From Azospirillum sp. B510 (GTDB lineage: Bacteria; Pseudomonadota; Alphaproteobacteria; Azospirillales; Azospirillaceae), in contig NC_013854.1 in NCBI RefSeq assembly GCF_000010725.1, forward strand, positions 372,001 through 436,000: 64,000 nucleotides of DNA. The letters are read 5' to 3'. Under the pieces are notes generated by a model. The model had not been told where the DNA came from and did not search any database. It was given only the letters and a program-made list of their open reading frames with translations. Positions 45,097 to 54,118 of the stretch are shown here, one piece after another; the stretch's first letter is position 1, and every line of letters starts with the position of its first letter. Both the position numbers and the translations under genes were made by a program.

Positions 45097-45248
45097 CAGG
45101 GCACACACGCGCGAAAGCAAAGCCGGGGCGTCGGTTATAGCCCCATCGGCCGGACAGGCGACAGAGATTTGCGGGCGGCGGCGTTTTGTCGGGATGGGCG
45201 GGGCCCGCCGGCATGGCCATCCGAAAGATCCCCCTTGTCTGAGAGCGT

Positions 45249-45283
45249 GTTTCGATATATCTAAGATTTCGTTATATCGAAAC
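45249..45283. promoter_or_regulatory. 11-bp inverted repeat operator of the PadR gene
   Basis: GTTTCGATATA (45249-45259) and TATATCGAAAC (45273-45283) are perfect inverted arms separated by 13 bp, ending 19 bp before the PadR ATG. TCGATATA-type palindromes are typical PadR/YqjI targets, and the block is strikingly AT-rich for this genome. It likely also covers the promoter, giving autoregulation. Confidence 0.85.
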
Positions 45284-45302
45284 TGCATCAAGAGAGGGTT
45301 CC

Positions 45303-45950
45303 ATGCTTCGGCATCTGTTTCACAAACATGGGCGCCGCTTTTCGCGTCCGGACTTCGACGACGAGGCTCCCGAGGGGCGCGGAGAGGGTAGGGGCCGTCA
45401 TGGCCGTCATGGGCATCGCGGTGGCCGGGGCGGTGGCTGGGGCGGCGGCTTGGAAGGCTGGGGTGGTCATGGGCGGGGCGGCCGCGGCGAGCGGCGCGTC
45501 TTCGACCATGGCGACCTGCGCCTGGTCCTGCTGTGGCTGATCGCGGAGAAGCCGCGCTCCGGCTATGATCTGATCAAGACCATCGAGGAGATGGTCGGCG
45601 GCGCCTACAGTCCCAGCCCCGGCGTGGTCTATCCGACGTTGACCCTGCTGGAGGAGCAGGGACACATCCGGGTCGGCGCCACCGAGGGCAACAAGAAGCT
45701 CTATGAGATCACCGACGAGGGGACGGAGGCGCTGAAGGCGGCGGAACCGGCGGTGGCCGGTGTGCGCGAGCGCATCGCCCATGCCAAGGCCCGCCAGCAG
45801 CGCGAATCGTCGCCGCAAATCCATCGCGCCATCGAGAATTTCAAGCTGGCGCTCAGGCTGCGGCTGTCGCGCGGCGACCTGACGGCGGAGCAGACCCGGG
45901 CCATCGCCGACATCATCGATGACGCCGCCCGCAGCGTCGAACGCATCTGA
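45303..45950 (+). CDS. YqjI-like PadR transcriptional regulator
   Basis: A 215-residue regulator. The first 65 residues are Gly/Arg/His-rich (GRGRHGRHGHRGGRGGG), followed by the PadR winged helix with FDHGDLRLVLLWLIAEKPRS and the diagnostic GGAYSPSPGVVYPTLTLLEE. This matches E. coli YqjI, whose His-rich N-terminus senses nickel or iron and which represses the ferric reductase YqjH. The helical C-terminus (IHRAIENFKLALRLRLSRGD) provides dimerisation. An inverted repeat sits just upstream, and a DUF2218 gene follows 23 bp later. Confidence 0.92.
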   Translation: MLRHLFHKHGRRFSRPDFDDEAPEGRGEGRGRHGRHGHRGGRGGGWGGGLEGWGGHGRGGRGERRVFDHGDLRLVLLWLIAEKPRSGYDLIKTIEEMVGGAYSPSPGVVYPTLTLLEEQGHIRVGATEGNKKLYEITDEGTEALKAAEPAVAGVRERIAHAKARQQRESSPQIHRAIENFKLALRLRLSRGDLTAEQTRAIADIIDDAARSVERI

Positions 45951-45973
45951 CCGGAGACGGAGGAGGCAGGACC

Positions 45974-46267
45974 ATGGCCGTATCGACCGCGCGTGTCGCC
46001 ACCGTGAACGGGCGCCGTTACATGACCCAGCTGTGCAAGCACTGGGGGCACAAGTTCGCGGTGGTCCATGACGAGACCCAGGGCCTCGTCCCCTTCGGCC
46101 CCGGCAGCCGCTGCCGCATGGCCGCCGACGCCGACGGGCTGACGCTGACCCTCGACGTGGCGGAGGACGGACGGATGGAGCGCATGCGGGGGGTGGTCAT
46201 CGACCATCTGAAGCGCCTCGCCTTCCGCGAGGATCTGGGGGAGGTGGCCTGGACCCCGGCTGGGTGA
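45974..46267 (+). CDS. DUF2218 domain protein
   Basis: A 97-residue DUF2218 protein: YMTQLCKHWGHKFAVVHDET, then GVVIDHLKRLAFREDLGEVAW. In other bacteria DUF2218 occurs fused or adjacent to siderophore-interacting ferric reductases (YqjH-like). Here it directly follows the YqjI-like regulator, so a role in metal or siderophore handling is likely, but no reductase gene is next to it. The biochemical function of the domain is unknown. Confidence 0.88.
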   Translation: MAVSTARVATVNGRRYMTQLCKHWGHKFAVVHDETQGLVPFGPGSRCRMAADADGLTLTLDVAEDGRMERMRGVVIDHLKRLAFREDLGEVAWTPAG

Positions 46268-46492
46268 GGGCGGCGCCGCAAGGCGGGTTGGCGCGATCTT
46301 CCCGGCCGCGCATTTTCCCGGCGGTTCATTTTCTCTGTCACGCATTTTCCCGAGTCCGACTGCGACAAATCCTGTTGAGAACTACCGCATTTGTGGTGTA
46401 AAACGATCCTTAACCAACAGGCGGGACTGGGATAGGCCGTGCGGTTTCCGCCGCCCGACCGTTCACAGTCGGATTACCGGGAGTCGTTCGTG

Positions 46493-46948
46493 ATGCTCCG
46501 CATCTCCAAGAAGCTGATGTTCGCCATCGAGGCGGTCCTCGACATCGCCTACAACGCGGGCACCGAACCGGTGCAGTCCGGGGAGATCACCCGGCGCCAG
46601 GGCATTCCGAAGCGGTATCTGGAACAGGTGCTGCAACAGCTGGTGCGCGAAGGCGTGCTGGCCGGGGTGCGCGGCCCGCGCGGCGGCTACCGGCTGGCGC
46701 GCGAGCGGCGGCGGATCACGCTGGGCGAGATCGTCAAGGTCGTCCGCGCGATGGAGACCGCGACCGACCCGATCGAGGAGCCGGCGGGCTCCGTGCTGGG
46801 CCATCAGGTGGTGCGGCCGCTGTGGGGCGAGTTGCAGGACGAATGCATGGCCAAGCTCGACACCATCACCATCGAGGATCTGTGCATGCGGGCACGCCGC
46901 GCCGGGGTGGAGAGCGAGACCGAGGACCGGATCGACTTCACCATCTGA
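46493..46948 (+). CDS. Rrf2-family regulator (CymR-like)
   Basis: A 151-residue Rrf2 winged-helix regulator starting MLRISKKLMFAIEAVLDI (a GTG one codon earlier is possible). The DNA-binding part has GIPKRYLEQVLQQLVREG and the wing RGPRGGYRLAR. Only two cysteines occur in the C-terminal region (DECMAKL and EDLCMR), so the three-Cys iron-sulfur site of IscR is absent. Its position 114 bp before cysK suggests control of cysteine synthesis, like CymR. A TTGAGA-N18-TAAAAC promoter-like pair lies at 46375-46404. Confidence 0.88.
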   Translation: MLRISKKLMFAIEAVLDIAYNAGTEPVQSGEITRRQGIPKRYLEQVLQQLVREGVLAGVRGPRGGYRLARERRRITLGEIVKVVRAMETATDPIEEPAGSVLGHQVVRPLWGELQDECMAKLDTITIEDLCMRARRAGVESETEDRIDFTI

Positions 46949-46983
46949 GGCGTCCCGTCGCGCCGGGCTTTCCCACTTCCCGT

Positions 46984-47030
46984 TTGACACGCCCCTTGCG
47001 CTGGATAATGTTCCACCCGGGGTGTTGAAC
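46984..47030 (+). promoter_or_regulatory. cysK promoter and palindromic operator
   Basis: TTGACA (46984-46989), 16 bp, then TAATGT (47006-47011) is a good sigma-70-like promoter. GTTCCACCCGGGGTGTTGAAC at 47010-47030 is an imperfect palindrome (GTTC/GAAC, CACC/GGTG) overlapping the expected transcription start, a likely site for the adjacent Rrf2 regulator. Confidence 0.6.
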
Positions 47031-47062
47031 TTACGTATAACACAAATTTCAGAGGTGGAATC

Positions 47063-48022
47063 ATGGCTGCACCAGAGTTCCGCGGCAAGATCTACGACAG
47101 CATCCTCGACACGATCGGCGCCACGCCGCTGGTGCGGCTGGACCGCCTTGCCGCCGACGCGGGCGTCAAGGCGCAGATCATCGGCAAGCTGGAGTTCTTC
47201 AACCCGCTGGCCAGCGTCAAGGACCGCATCGGCCGCGCCATGATCGAGGCCGCCGAGGCGGCCGGCACCATCGCCCCCGGCCGCACGACCCTGGTTGAGC
47301 CCACCTCCGGCAACACCGGCATCGCGCTGGCCTTCGTCGCCGCCGCCAAGGGCTACAAGCTGATCCTGACCATGCCGGAGAGCATGTCGGTGGAGCGGCG
47401 CAAGATGCTGAAGCTGCTGGGCGCCGAGCTGGTGCTGACCCCGGCGGCGGAAGGCATGAAGGGCGCCATCCGCAAGGCCGAGGAGATCCTGGCCGCCGAT
47501 CCCGACGCCTATGTCCTGCAACAGTTCAAGAATACCGCCAACCCGGCCGTCCACCGCGCCACCACGGCGGAGGAGATCTGGAAGGACACCGACGGTCAGG
47601 TCGATTTCCTGATCTCCGGTGTCGGCACCGGCGGCACGCTGACCGGCACCGCCGAAGTGATCAAGGCGCGCAAGCCCTCCTTCAAGGTGGTGGCGGTGGA
47701 GCCGGAGGACAGCCCCGTCCTGTCCGGCGGCATGCCCGGCCCGCACAAGATCCAGGGCATCGGTGCCGGTTTCGTGCCCGACATCCTGAAGAAGGAACTG
47801 ATCGACGAGGTGGTGCGCATCTCCAACCAGCGCGCCTTCGAGACCGCCCGTGCCGTCGCCCGCCTGGAAGGCGTGCCGGTCGGCATCTCGTCCGGCGCGG
47901 CGTTGGCGGCGGCGCTGGAAATCGGTGCCCGTCCGGAGAATGAGGGCAAGCAGATCGTCGTCATCCTGCCGTCCTTCGCCGAGCGTTATCTGTCGACCGC
48001 CCTGTTCGAAGGGCTGGAATAA
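47063..48022 (+). CDS. cysK: Cysteine synthase A
   Basis: A 319-residue PLP enzyme that makes cysteine from O-acetylserine and sulfide. The PLP lysine is in [24 protein letters not shown] is the substrate loop; [15 protein letters not shown] binds the phosphate; and [15 protein letters not shown] is near the C-terminus. Length is normal. The gene sits behind a promoter/palindrome that the adjacent Rrf2 regulator probably controls. Confidence 0.97.
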   Translation: MAAPEFRGKIYDSILDTIGATPLVRLDRLAADAGVKAQIIGKLEFFNPLASVKDRIGRAMIEAAEAAGTIAPGRTTLVEPTSGNTGIALAFVAAAKGYKLILTMPESMSVERRKMLKLLGAELVLTPAAEGMKGAIRKAEEILAADPDAYVLQQFKNTANPAVHRATTAEEIWKDTDGQVDFLISGVGTGGTLTGTAEVIKARKPSFKVVAVEPEDSPVLSGGMPGPHKIQGIGAGFVPDILKKELIDEVVRISNQRAFETARAVARLEGVPVGISSGAALAAALEIGARPENEGKQIVVILPSFAERYLSTALFEGLE

Positions 48023-48202
48023 TATAGCCTTTATGCGGGTGGGGGTGTGCGCCGCCCCCATTCCGCAGCCTTGCCGCGAAATTCCGGTCCGAAATTTGAC
48101 GGAATTCGCGATTTCGGTTAAGCTTCCCGGGAATTCCAACGTCCTTTCCATCCGTGCCGCCGGAGTGCGCTGACGCGGGGGGGCTGCTGGGGAGTGACCG
48201 CC

Positions 48203-49012
48203 ATGACGGATGTCTCATCTGCCACCTCTACCCCGCCCTATGTTCCGAATCTGTCGAACAGCGCGTTCTCCCAGCTCAAGGGAAGGACGACGGGGCTGAA
48301 TTCCGACGGGGCGAACGCCGACACCCAGACCTTCACGGTCGGCAAGGCCGGCGAGTTCAACTTCAAGATCAACAACACCTTCACCAACGTCGAGATCCGC
48401 AACTCGCGCAACGAGGTGGTGACCACCATCCGCTCCACCGATTCGGCGGCGGACACCAGCGCGCGGTTGGGGCCCGGCACCTATACGGCGACCATCTCGC
48501 AGGCCAACCGGGCGGCCGGCGTGCGCGATTATTCGATGGACATCACCGAGCGGCAGAATGTCCTGGTGACAGCCGGCGGTGCGACGCTGAAGGGCACCGC
48601 CCAGCCACCGCAGAACGGCGACACCGGCGTCCAGAAGCACACCTTCAACGTGGCCCAGGGCGGCACCTTCACCGCCGACATCTCGCTGCCCAACACGCGC
48701 TGGGCGCTGATGGACAAGGACGGCAAGGTCGTCGCCGCCAGCGACTCGAACAAACCCGACGCGCAGGAGACCTTCCTGAAGAAGCCGACCTACAAGCTCG
48801 ATCCCGGCCAATACACCATGGTGGTGGTGCCGCCCGCGAACCTGAAGTCGCCGACCGATTTCCGGTTGACCCTGGTGCCGCGCAACCCGACGCTGACCGA
48901 AACCGGCAGCAACCAGGAGAGCGAGATCGCCAAGACGCTGCGCGAACGCCAGACGCGGTTGCAGCAATGGGCGTCGCAGGCCAAGACCAAGCCGACCTCG
49001 GTCAAAGCCTGA
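48203..49012 (+). CDS. Protein with two PPC-like beta repeats, unknown function
   Basis: A 269-residue protein without signal peptide or membrane helix. Two repeats are visible: about residues 40-115 (TFTVGKAGEFNFKINNTFTN to LGPGTYTATISQ) and 140-225 (TFNVAQGGTFTADISLPNTR to LDPGQYTMVVVPP). The pattern of beta strands ending in LxPGxYT resembles bacterial pre-peptidase C-terminal (PPC) domains found in secreted proteins. A signal-less secretion route or a cytoplasmic role are both possible. GGGGAG supports the ATG at 48203; a GTG at 48194 is an alternative. No partner genes are obvious. Confidence 0.7.
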   Translation: MTDVSSATSTPPYVPNLSNSAFSQLKGRTTGLNSDGANADTQTFTVGKAGEFNFKINNTFTNVEIRNSRNEVVTTIRSTDSAADTSARLGPGTYTATISQANRAAGVRDYSMDITERQNVLVTAGGATLKGTAQPPQNGDTGVQKHTFNVAQGGTFTADISLPNTRWALMDKDGKVVAASDSNKPDAQETFLKKPTYKLDPGQYTMVVVPPANLKSPTDFRLTLVPRNPTLTETGSNQESEIAKTLRERQTRLQQWASQAKTKPTSVKA

Positions 49013-49097
49013 CCGGCTTGCGGCGCGTTGCCGCCGCGCGGAAAAGGCGGCGTCGAATGTTGCCGCAACGGTCCGTTCTTGCGCTATGCTGCCGGCC

Positions 49098-49886
<789 letters not shown>

Positions 49887-49919
49887 CGGGCGCCGTGGCG
49901 AAGACGGGAGGCGGCCAGC

Positions 49920-50384
49920 ATGTCCATACCCAACTCCGCGACCGGTGCCGGCGGCACGACGGCTCTGTCCATCGTCCTGTTCGCCGGCGGTTTCGACCGC
50001 GTCCATTACGCCCTGGTGATGGCCAGCGCCGCGGCGGCCACCAATCGAAAGGTGACGCTGTTCTTCACCGGCCGCGCCCTGCGCGCCCTGGTGCGGGAGG
50101 AGGAGCCCGGCGTGCTGGGCTGGCACGACCTTGATCCGGCCGATGACGGCAGTTCGCCGGTGGCGCGCGACCGCTATTTCGCCACCCACGGCCTCGCCAC
50201 CTTCGAGGAGTTGCTGGAGGCCTGCGTCGCGCTGGGCGTCACGGTGATGGCCTGCGAGATGGGGTTGCGGGCGCTGGGCCTGCCGTCGGGCGTGCCGCTG
50301 CGCGCGGACGTGCCGGTGACCAGCGGCGGCGTCGTCACCTTCCTGAACGAGGCGCCGGGTGGCGGCGCCATGCTGTTCGTCTAG
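49920..50384 (+). CDS. DsrE/DsrF-like family protein
   Basis: A 154-residue protein with a DsrE-like fold: LSIVLFAGGFDRVHYALVMA at the start, then TNRKVTLFFTGRALRAL and a helical segment with VALGVTVMACEMGLRALGL. DsrE-like proteins bind or transfer persulfide sulfur on a cysteine. Here a cysteine lies in ACEMG near residue 118, the position of the active-site cysteine in the family. Its genes are 33 bp after a MoeB/ThiF-like gene and 15 bp before a small unknown gene, forming a three-gene unit. Confidence 0.8.
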   Translation: MSIPNSATGAGGTTALSIVLFAGGFDRVHYALVMASAAAATNRKVTLFFTGRALRALVREEEPGVLGWHDLDPADDGSSPVARDRYFATHGLATFEELLEACVALGVTVMACEMGLRALGLPSGVPLRADVPVTSGGVVTFLNEAPGGGAMLFV

Positions 50385-50399
50385 GCCGCGGGACCAGCT

Positions 50400-50657
50400 A
50401 TGAGCGACAATCGCGAGATCCTCGACCTCGCCAACCGGTTCGAGTCGATCGCCACCGATGGGTTCGAAGGGCGCCCCTACCGTCCGGCGCTGACCGACCT
50501 CGCCCGCCGGGTCCGGGTGCGGCCGGGGATGGCGCCACGCGTCGCCCATGCCCTTGGCATCATGATCCGGCTGATCGGCGAGAGCGATCCCGAGGAGCGT
50601 TTCGCCGCCAAGACCGCCATCCTGCGCGAGGCGGTCGGGCTGCTTGGCGACGCCTGA
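50400..50657 (+). CDS. Small conserved protein, third gene of the moeB-dsrE unit
   Basis: An 85-residue, mostly helical protein (ILDLANRFESIATDGFEG, APRVAHALGIMIRLIGES) with no cysteine and no membrane helix. It begins 15 bp after the DsrE-like gene with the ATG MSDNREILD. I do not recognise it; its context suggests an accessory role in sulfur transfer. Confidence 0.7.
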   Translation: MSDNREILDLANRFESIATDGFEGRPYRPALTDLARRVRVRPGMAPRVAHALGIMIRLIGESDPEERFAAKTAILREAVGLLGDA

Positions 50658-50761
50658 ATCGGCACCCGGCGGGGTTGGTTGGGCGCAAGGCAGCCATGCG
50701 TCACGCCGGAGCGGTCCGTCCCGTCATAGGGGCGATGACACTCCAGACGAGGATGACCGCC

Positions 50762-51214
50762 ATGGCTTTCCGTTTCACCGTCGCCGCCGACGCTCCCTCC
50801 CTGTACGCCACGATGCTGGCCACCACCAAGTCCATCCGCGGCGGCGGCCTGCCGACCGGGCTGATCCACCTGATCGACCTGCGCGTGTCGCAGATCAACG
50901 GCTGCGCCTATTGCATCGACATGCACGGCAAGGAAGCCCGTCATGACGGGCAATCGGAGCAGCGCATCGCCGCCGTGGCGGCGTGGGAGCGGTCGGACCT
51001 GTTCCTGCCGGACGAGCGCGCCGCCTTCGCCTGGGCCGAGGCGCTGACCCGCAACCGTCATGACGACATCGACGCCGCCCATCGGGAGCTGACGCGCCAT
51101 TTCAGCGCCGGGCAGATCGCCCAGCTGACGGTGACGGTGGCGCAGATCAACGCCTGGAACCGCGTCGGCATCGCCCAGCATGTCGAAGGCACCGCCGTGG
51201 GACTGGCGGCGTGA
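50762..51214 (+). CDS. Carboxymuconolactone decarboxylase/AhpD-like protein
   Basis: A 150-residue AhpD-like protein. The redox/catalytic motif is GCAYCIDMHGKEAR (CxxC with following His), within IHLIDLRVSQINGCAYC. Members act as peroxidase partners or decarboxylases. It overlaps the sigma factor gene by 4 bp (GTGA). By established knowledge, ECF41 sigma factors are encoded next to CMD-type COE genes and control them, so this pair is a typical ECF41 unit. Confidence 0.92.
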   Translation: MAFRFTVAADAPSLYATMLATTKSIRGGGLPTGLIHLIDLRVSQINGCAYCIDMHGKEARHDGQSEQRIAAVAAWERSDLFLPDERAAFAWAEALTRNRHDDIDAAHRELTRHFSAGQIAQLTVTVAQINAWNRVGIAQHVEGTAVGLAA

Positions 51215-52113
51215 CGGCGATGGCCGACCCGGACGGCGCGCCCGCCGCCTTAGCCGCCTTAGCCGCCTTCGCCGGTGAACGGGCGCGGCTGCGCGCCCTG
51301 GCCTACCGGCTGCTCGGTTCTGTGGCGGAGGCGGAGGATGTCGTGCAGGACGCCTGGCTGCGCTGGGCGGCGGTGGACACCGCCGGCGTCGGGTCGGCCC
51401 CCGCCTATCTCACCACCCTGGTGACGCGGCTGGCGCTCGACCGGCTGCGCTCCGCCCGGATGGCGCGGGAGCGCTATTACGGTCTGTGGCTGCCCGAACC
51501 GGAGGTCACCGGCTGGGATCAGGCGGCCGGCGAGGAGGGGGAGCCCGAATCGGTGTCGCTGGCGATGCTGCTGCTGCTGGAACGGCTGGCGCCGGACCAG
51601 CGGGCGGTCTTCGTCCTGCGCGAGGCGATGGACCTGGATTATGCCGAAATCGCGGCGATGCTCGGCAAGTCGGCCGAGGCCTGCCGCCAGATCATGCGAC
51701 GGGCCCGCGCGCGTCTGGCCGAGCCGGCCGCCGCCCTGGCCGACCCCGATGCCGGGCGGCGCCTGGCCGAAGCCTTCGCCGAGGCCAGCCTGCGCCGCGA
51801 TCATGCCGCCATCGTCGCCCTGCTGTCCGACGACGCCCAGTGGCTCGGCGACGGCGGCGGCATGGTGCGGACGGTGGTCAATCCGCTCCATGGCGCCGAC
51901 CGCATCGCGCGCTTCCTGCTGGGGGTTCAGCGCAAGCGCGGCGTCGGCTTCGCCTTCGTTCCCGTCCGGGTGAATGGCGGGCCGGGCCTGCTCGCCGATC
52001 TCGGCGGGGCCTTCCGCAGCGTGTGGGCCTTCGACATCGCCGATGGCCGCATCCGGCGGATCTACCAGATCGCCAACCCGCGGAAGCTCGGCCATGTGAC
52101 GGGGTTCGGGTGA
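51211..52113 (+). CDS. ECF41-type RNA polymerase sigma factor
   Basis: A 300-residue ECF sigma factor with sigma2 (VAEAEDVVQDAWLRWAAVDT) and sigma4 (LAPDQRAVFVLREAMDLDYAE) plus a C-terminal SnoaL-like extension. Key ECF41 features are the DGGG motif in LGDGGGMVRTV and NPRKLGHV at the end; the extension acts in place of an anti-sigma factor. The GTG start overlaps the CMD gene's TGA (an ATG at 51220 is also possible). No anti-sigma gene is present, as expected. Confidence 0.92.
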   Translation: MTAMADPDGAPAALAALAAFAGERARLRALAYRLLGSVAEAEDVVQDAWLRWAAVDTAGVGSAPAYLTTLVTRLALDRLRSARMARERYYGLWLPEPEVTGWDQAAGEEGEPESVSLAMLLLLERLAPDQRAVFVLREAMDLDYAEIAAMLGKSAEACRQIMRRARARLAEPAAALADPDAGRRLAEAFAEASLRRDHAAIVALLSDDAQWLGDGGGMVRTVVNPLHGADRIARFLLGVQRKRGVGFAFVPVRVNGGPGLLADLGGAFRSVWAFDIADGRIRRIYQIANPRKLGHVTGFG

Positions 52114-52148
52114 CCGGCTTCCCGTGACGGGTGGCCGGCCAGCCGATG

Positions 52149-52523
52149 TTACGCCGCCGCCTCGTCCAGCCAGCGGTCGAGCGCGCCCAGGTCGACCGGG
52201 CGGGGCAGGACGGGGAAGGGCAGGTGCGGCATGCGCGGGCCGGTCATCAGGATGCGCGTCTGCGGATAGAGCATGGCGGCCAGCGCCGCGGCGCGGTCGC
52301 CTGCATCGCCCTCGTGATCGAGCGGCAGCAGGGCCACGACCGGCGCCTCCGCCCCGATGAGGGTGAGGGCCTCCAGCGGGTCGGCGGTCTGCGACACCTG
52401 GAAACCGCGGCCGGCCAGATGGCCGGCCAACGCCTCGCGTTGGTTGCGGTCGGCATCGGCCACCACGGCGCGGCGTCCGCCATAGCCCGGCATCCGAATG
52501 TCGGCATCGATGCTGAAAGCCAC
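52149..52523 (-). CDS. Degenerate receiver-domain protein
   Basis: A 124-residue single-domain protein that resembles a response-regulator receiver: RRAVVADADRNQREALAGHL and GRGFQVSQTADPLEAL at the start, TRILMTG for the conserved Thr/Ser, and LPRPVDLGAL where LPKPF is expected. In VVALLPLDHEG, a proline occupies the usual phospho-Asp position, so phosphorylation is doubtful. I chose the GTG at 52523 because GGAGG lies upstream; the open frame continues to 52559. It stands alone and converges on the ECF41 gene. Confidence 0.65.
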   Translation of the reverse strand: MAFSIDADIRMPGYGGRRAVVADADRNQREALAGHLAGRGFQVSQTADPLEALTLIGAEAPVVALLPLDHEGDAGDRAAALAAMLYPQTRILMTGPRMPHLPFPVLPRPVDLGALDRWLDEAAA

Positions 52524-52616
52524 CTTCCCCCTCCGGCCATCCTGTTTTCGGTATGGCACGTTTTGCTTATGGACGGGCGGAGTATGGGGGCGGGCGGGCG
52601 GCTTTGTAAACGACCG

Positions 52617-53333
52617 CTACCTGTGGTTCGACCTTCGTCGAATACGGACGATTTCGCCCTTGTGCATCAGCGCCAGCATCGGCAGGTCGCTGGGATGGTT
52701 GCCGTAACCCCAGGTGGCGACGACCGGGCCGTTGCCGGCGATCCAGCCGGTCACCCGCTCGGCCTTGTCGCGGCGCACGCAGTTGGCGGTGCTCAACCGT
52801 CCGGTCAGCGCCCCGTCCACCACCTCCATGCCGGTGGCCAGCAGATCATCCACTTCCAGCCCGCGCAGCAGCGCCGGCATATAGAGGTCGAGCGCCCCGG
52901 TGGCGACCACCACGCGGCGGCCCTGGCGGCGATGCTCCTTCAACACCTCCAGCATCGGCTGGTGCCAGCGCACGCGCGGGACCATCCGTTCCGCCGCGGC
53001 CAGCGCGTCGGCGACCGGCAGGCCGCCCAGGGTGCGCTTCAGATAGATCGCCTTGACCGACCCCGGAAAATCGCAGCCCGGCCCGCGGCCGCGGACATGC
53101 CGATGCAGCGCCGACCGGATGGCGTCGGCCAGCGCCAGGGCGGCGCGGCGGCGGCCGATCACCTCGCCGACGAACATCGGGAGGCTGTCGCCATGGATCA
53201 GCGTTCCGTCGAAGTCGAAGAAGGCGACACCCGCCGGTCCGGTAACCGCCGGGCCGGCGGCGGAGGCCGGCGGCGTGAGGCCGGACACGAAATCGGATAG
53301 GGAGCCGGGTGGCGGGGCGGAACTTGTCTGCAT
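52617..53333 (-). CDS. HAD-IB family phosphatase (SerB-like)
   Basis: A 238-residue HAD hydrolase. FFDFDGTLIHGDSLPMF is motif I with the nucleophilic and acid Asp; motif II is VVVATGALDL; and DKAERVTGW and GYGNHPSDLPMLALM are motifs III/IV, with GN-SD instead of GDxxxD. Subclass IB includes phosphoserine phosphatases and acyl-phosphate hydrolases; the substrate is unknown. A GTG two codons upstream could also start translation. Confidence 0.88.
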   Translation of the reverse strand: MQTSSAPPPGSLSDFVSGLTPPASAAGPAVTGPAGVAFFDFDGTLIHGDSLPMFVGEVIGRRRAALALADAIRSALHRHVRGRGPGCDFPGSVKAIYLKRTLGGLPVADALAAAERMVPRVRWHQPMLEVLKEHRRQGRRVVVATGALDLYMPALLRGLEVDDLLATGMEVVDGALTGRLSTANCVRRDKAERVTGWIAGNGPVVATWGYGNHPSDLPMLALMHKGEIVRIRRRSNHR

Positions 53334-53465
53334 GACCACGTTTATCCCGCCACGGCGGTGCGGTGGGCAAGGCTTTTCAACCCGCCCCGATGCGGGCCGC
53401 CCCCGATGCGGGCCTGAAGAGGATCGTCCCGGCCAGCCATTCCCAGCCGGCCGGTTCCGGCCCGG

Positions 53466-53885
53466 TCAATGGAGCATGGTCGGGCCGCAGGGCAGCCCGA
53501 ACAGAGGACCGTCTTCCGATCCGGCATCGGACCCCGCTTCGGAGCCATCCTCCGGCCCGGTGCCGTCGTCGGCCTCCTCCAGTTGGGCGATGAGGTCGCC
53601 GGACGCCTCCTCCAGCCCGGCCTTGACGGCGATCAGCAGATTGATGATCTCGCCATTGTCCTGCTCCAGGCCGCGCACCCGCTCCTCCAGCCGGTCGATA
53701 CGGCGCATCAGCAGGTCCGACAGCCGGTCCAGCCGCTCCAGGATGGGCTCGGCTGCCCCCGCGGTCCTGGTGCCGCTTCCGGTGTCGGCGATGGTCGGTC
53801 CCGCCCTGTCGGATGGGGGTTCCGGCGGGTTTTCCGGCGGCCGGGGGCGCCGGGCGTCGAGATGTCGGGTGTCGTGGTCATCCAT
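53466..53885 (-). CDS. Coiled-coil protein with acidic tail, unknown function
   Basis: A 139-residue protein: a disordered Arg/Pro N-terminus, a coiled coil at about 48-105 (ILERLDRLSDLLMRRIDRLE, VRGLEQDNGEIINLLIAVKA) and an acidic Gly/Ser tail (GSEAGSDAGSEDG) made of a short repeat. There is no signal peptide or membrane helix. I do not recognise it; it stands alone between a HAD phosphatase and the Fur homologue. Confidence 0.65.
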   Translation of the reverse strand: MDDHDTRHLDARRPRPPENPPEPPSDRAGPTIADTGSGTRTAGAAEPILERLDRLSDLLMRRIDRLEERVRGLEQDNGEIINLLIAVKAGLEEASGDLIAQLEEADDGTGPEDGSEAGSDAGSEDGPLFGLPCGPTMLH

Positions 53886-54118
53886 GGGCGGCCGGTTCCG
53901 GTCAGTGATGTTTTCTCCCCGCCTAACCTTGGGCCGGCGGCCGGCAAGGTCCAGACCGTCAGCCGATGCACCCCGCAAGCGATGGCCGCCTGACCCGCCC
54001 GTCCCGCCCACGGCGATTCCGGAGAGGGGCGGGCTTGGCCGACACCCCTTGTGCGCGTGCTGGCGCGCGCATGTCGGGGTGCGGATTTCGCGGTGCGCGC
54101 ATCCGGCGGCTCCCGTGG

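Noticed and set aside
42022..45264. A 1080-codon plus-strand frame over trxB and the 642-residue gene
   Set aside because: It runs antisense to two real genes and has repetitive, charged, GC-driven composition.
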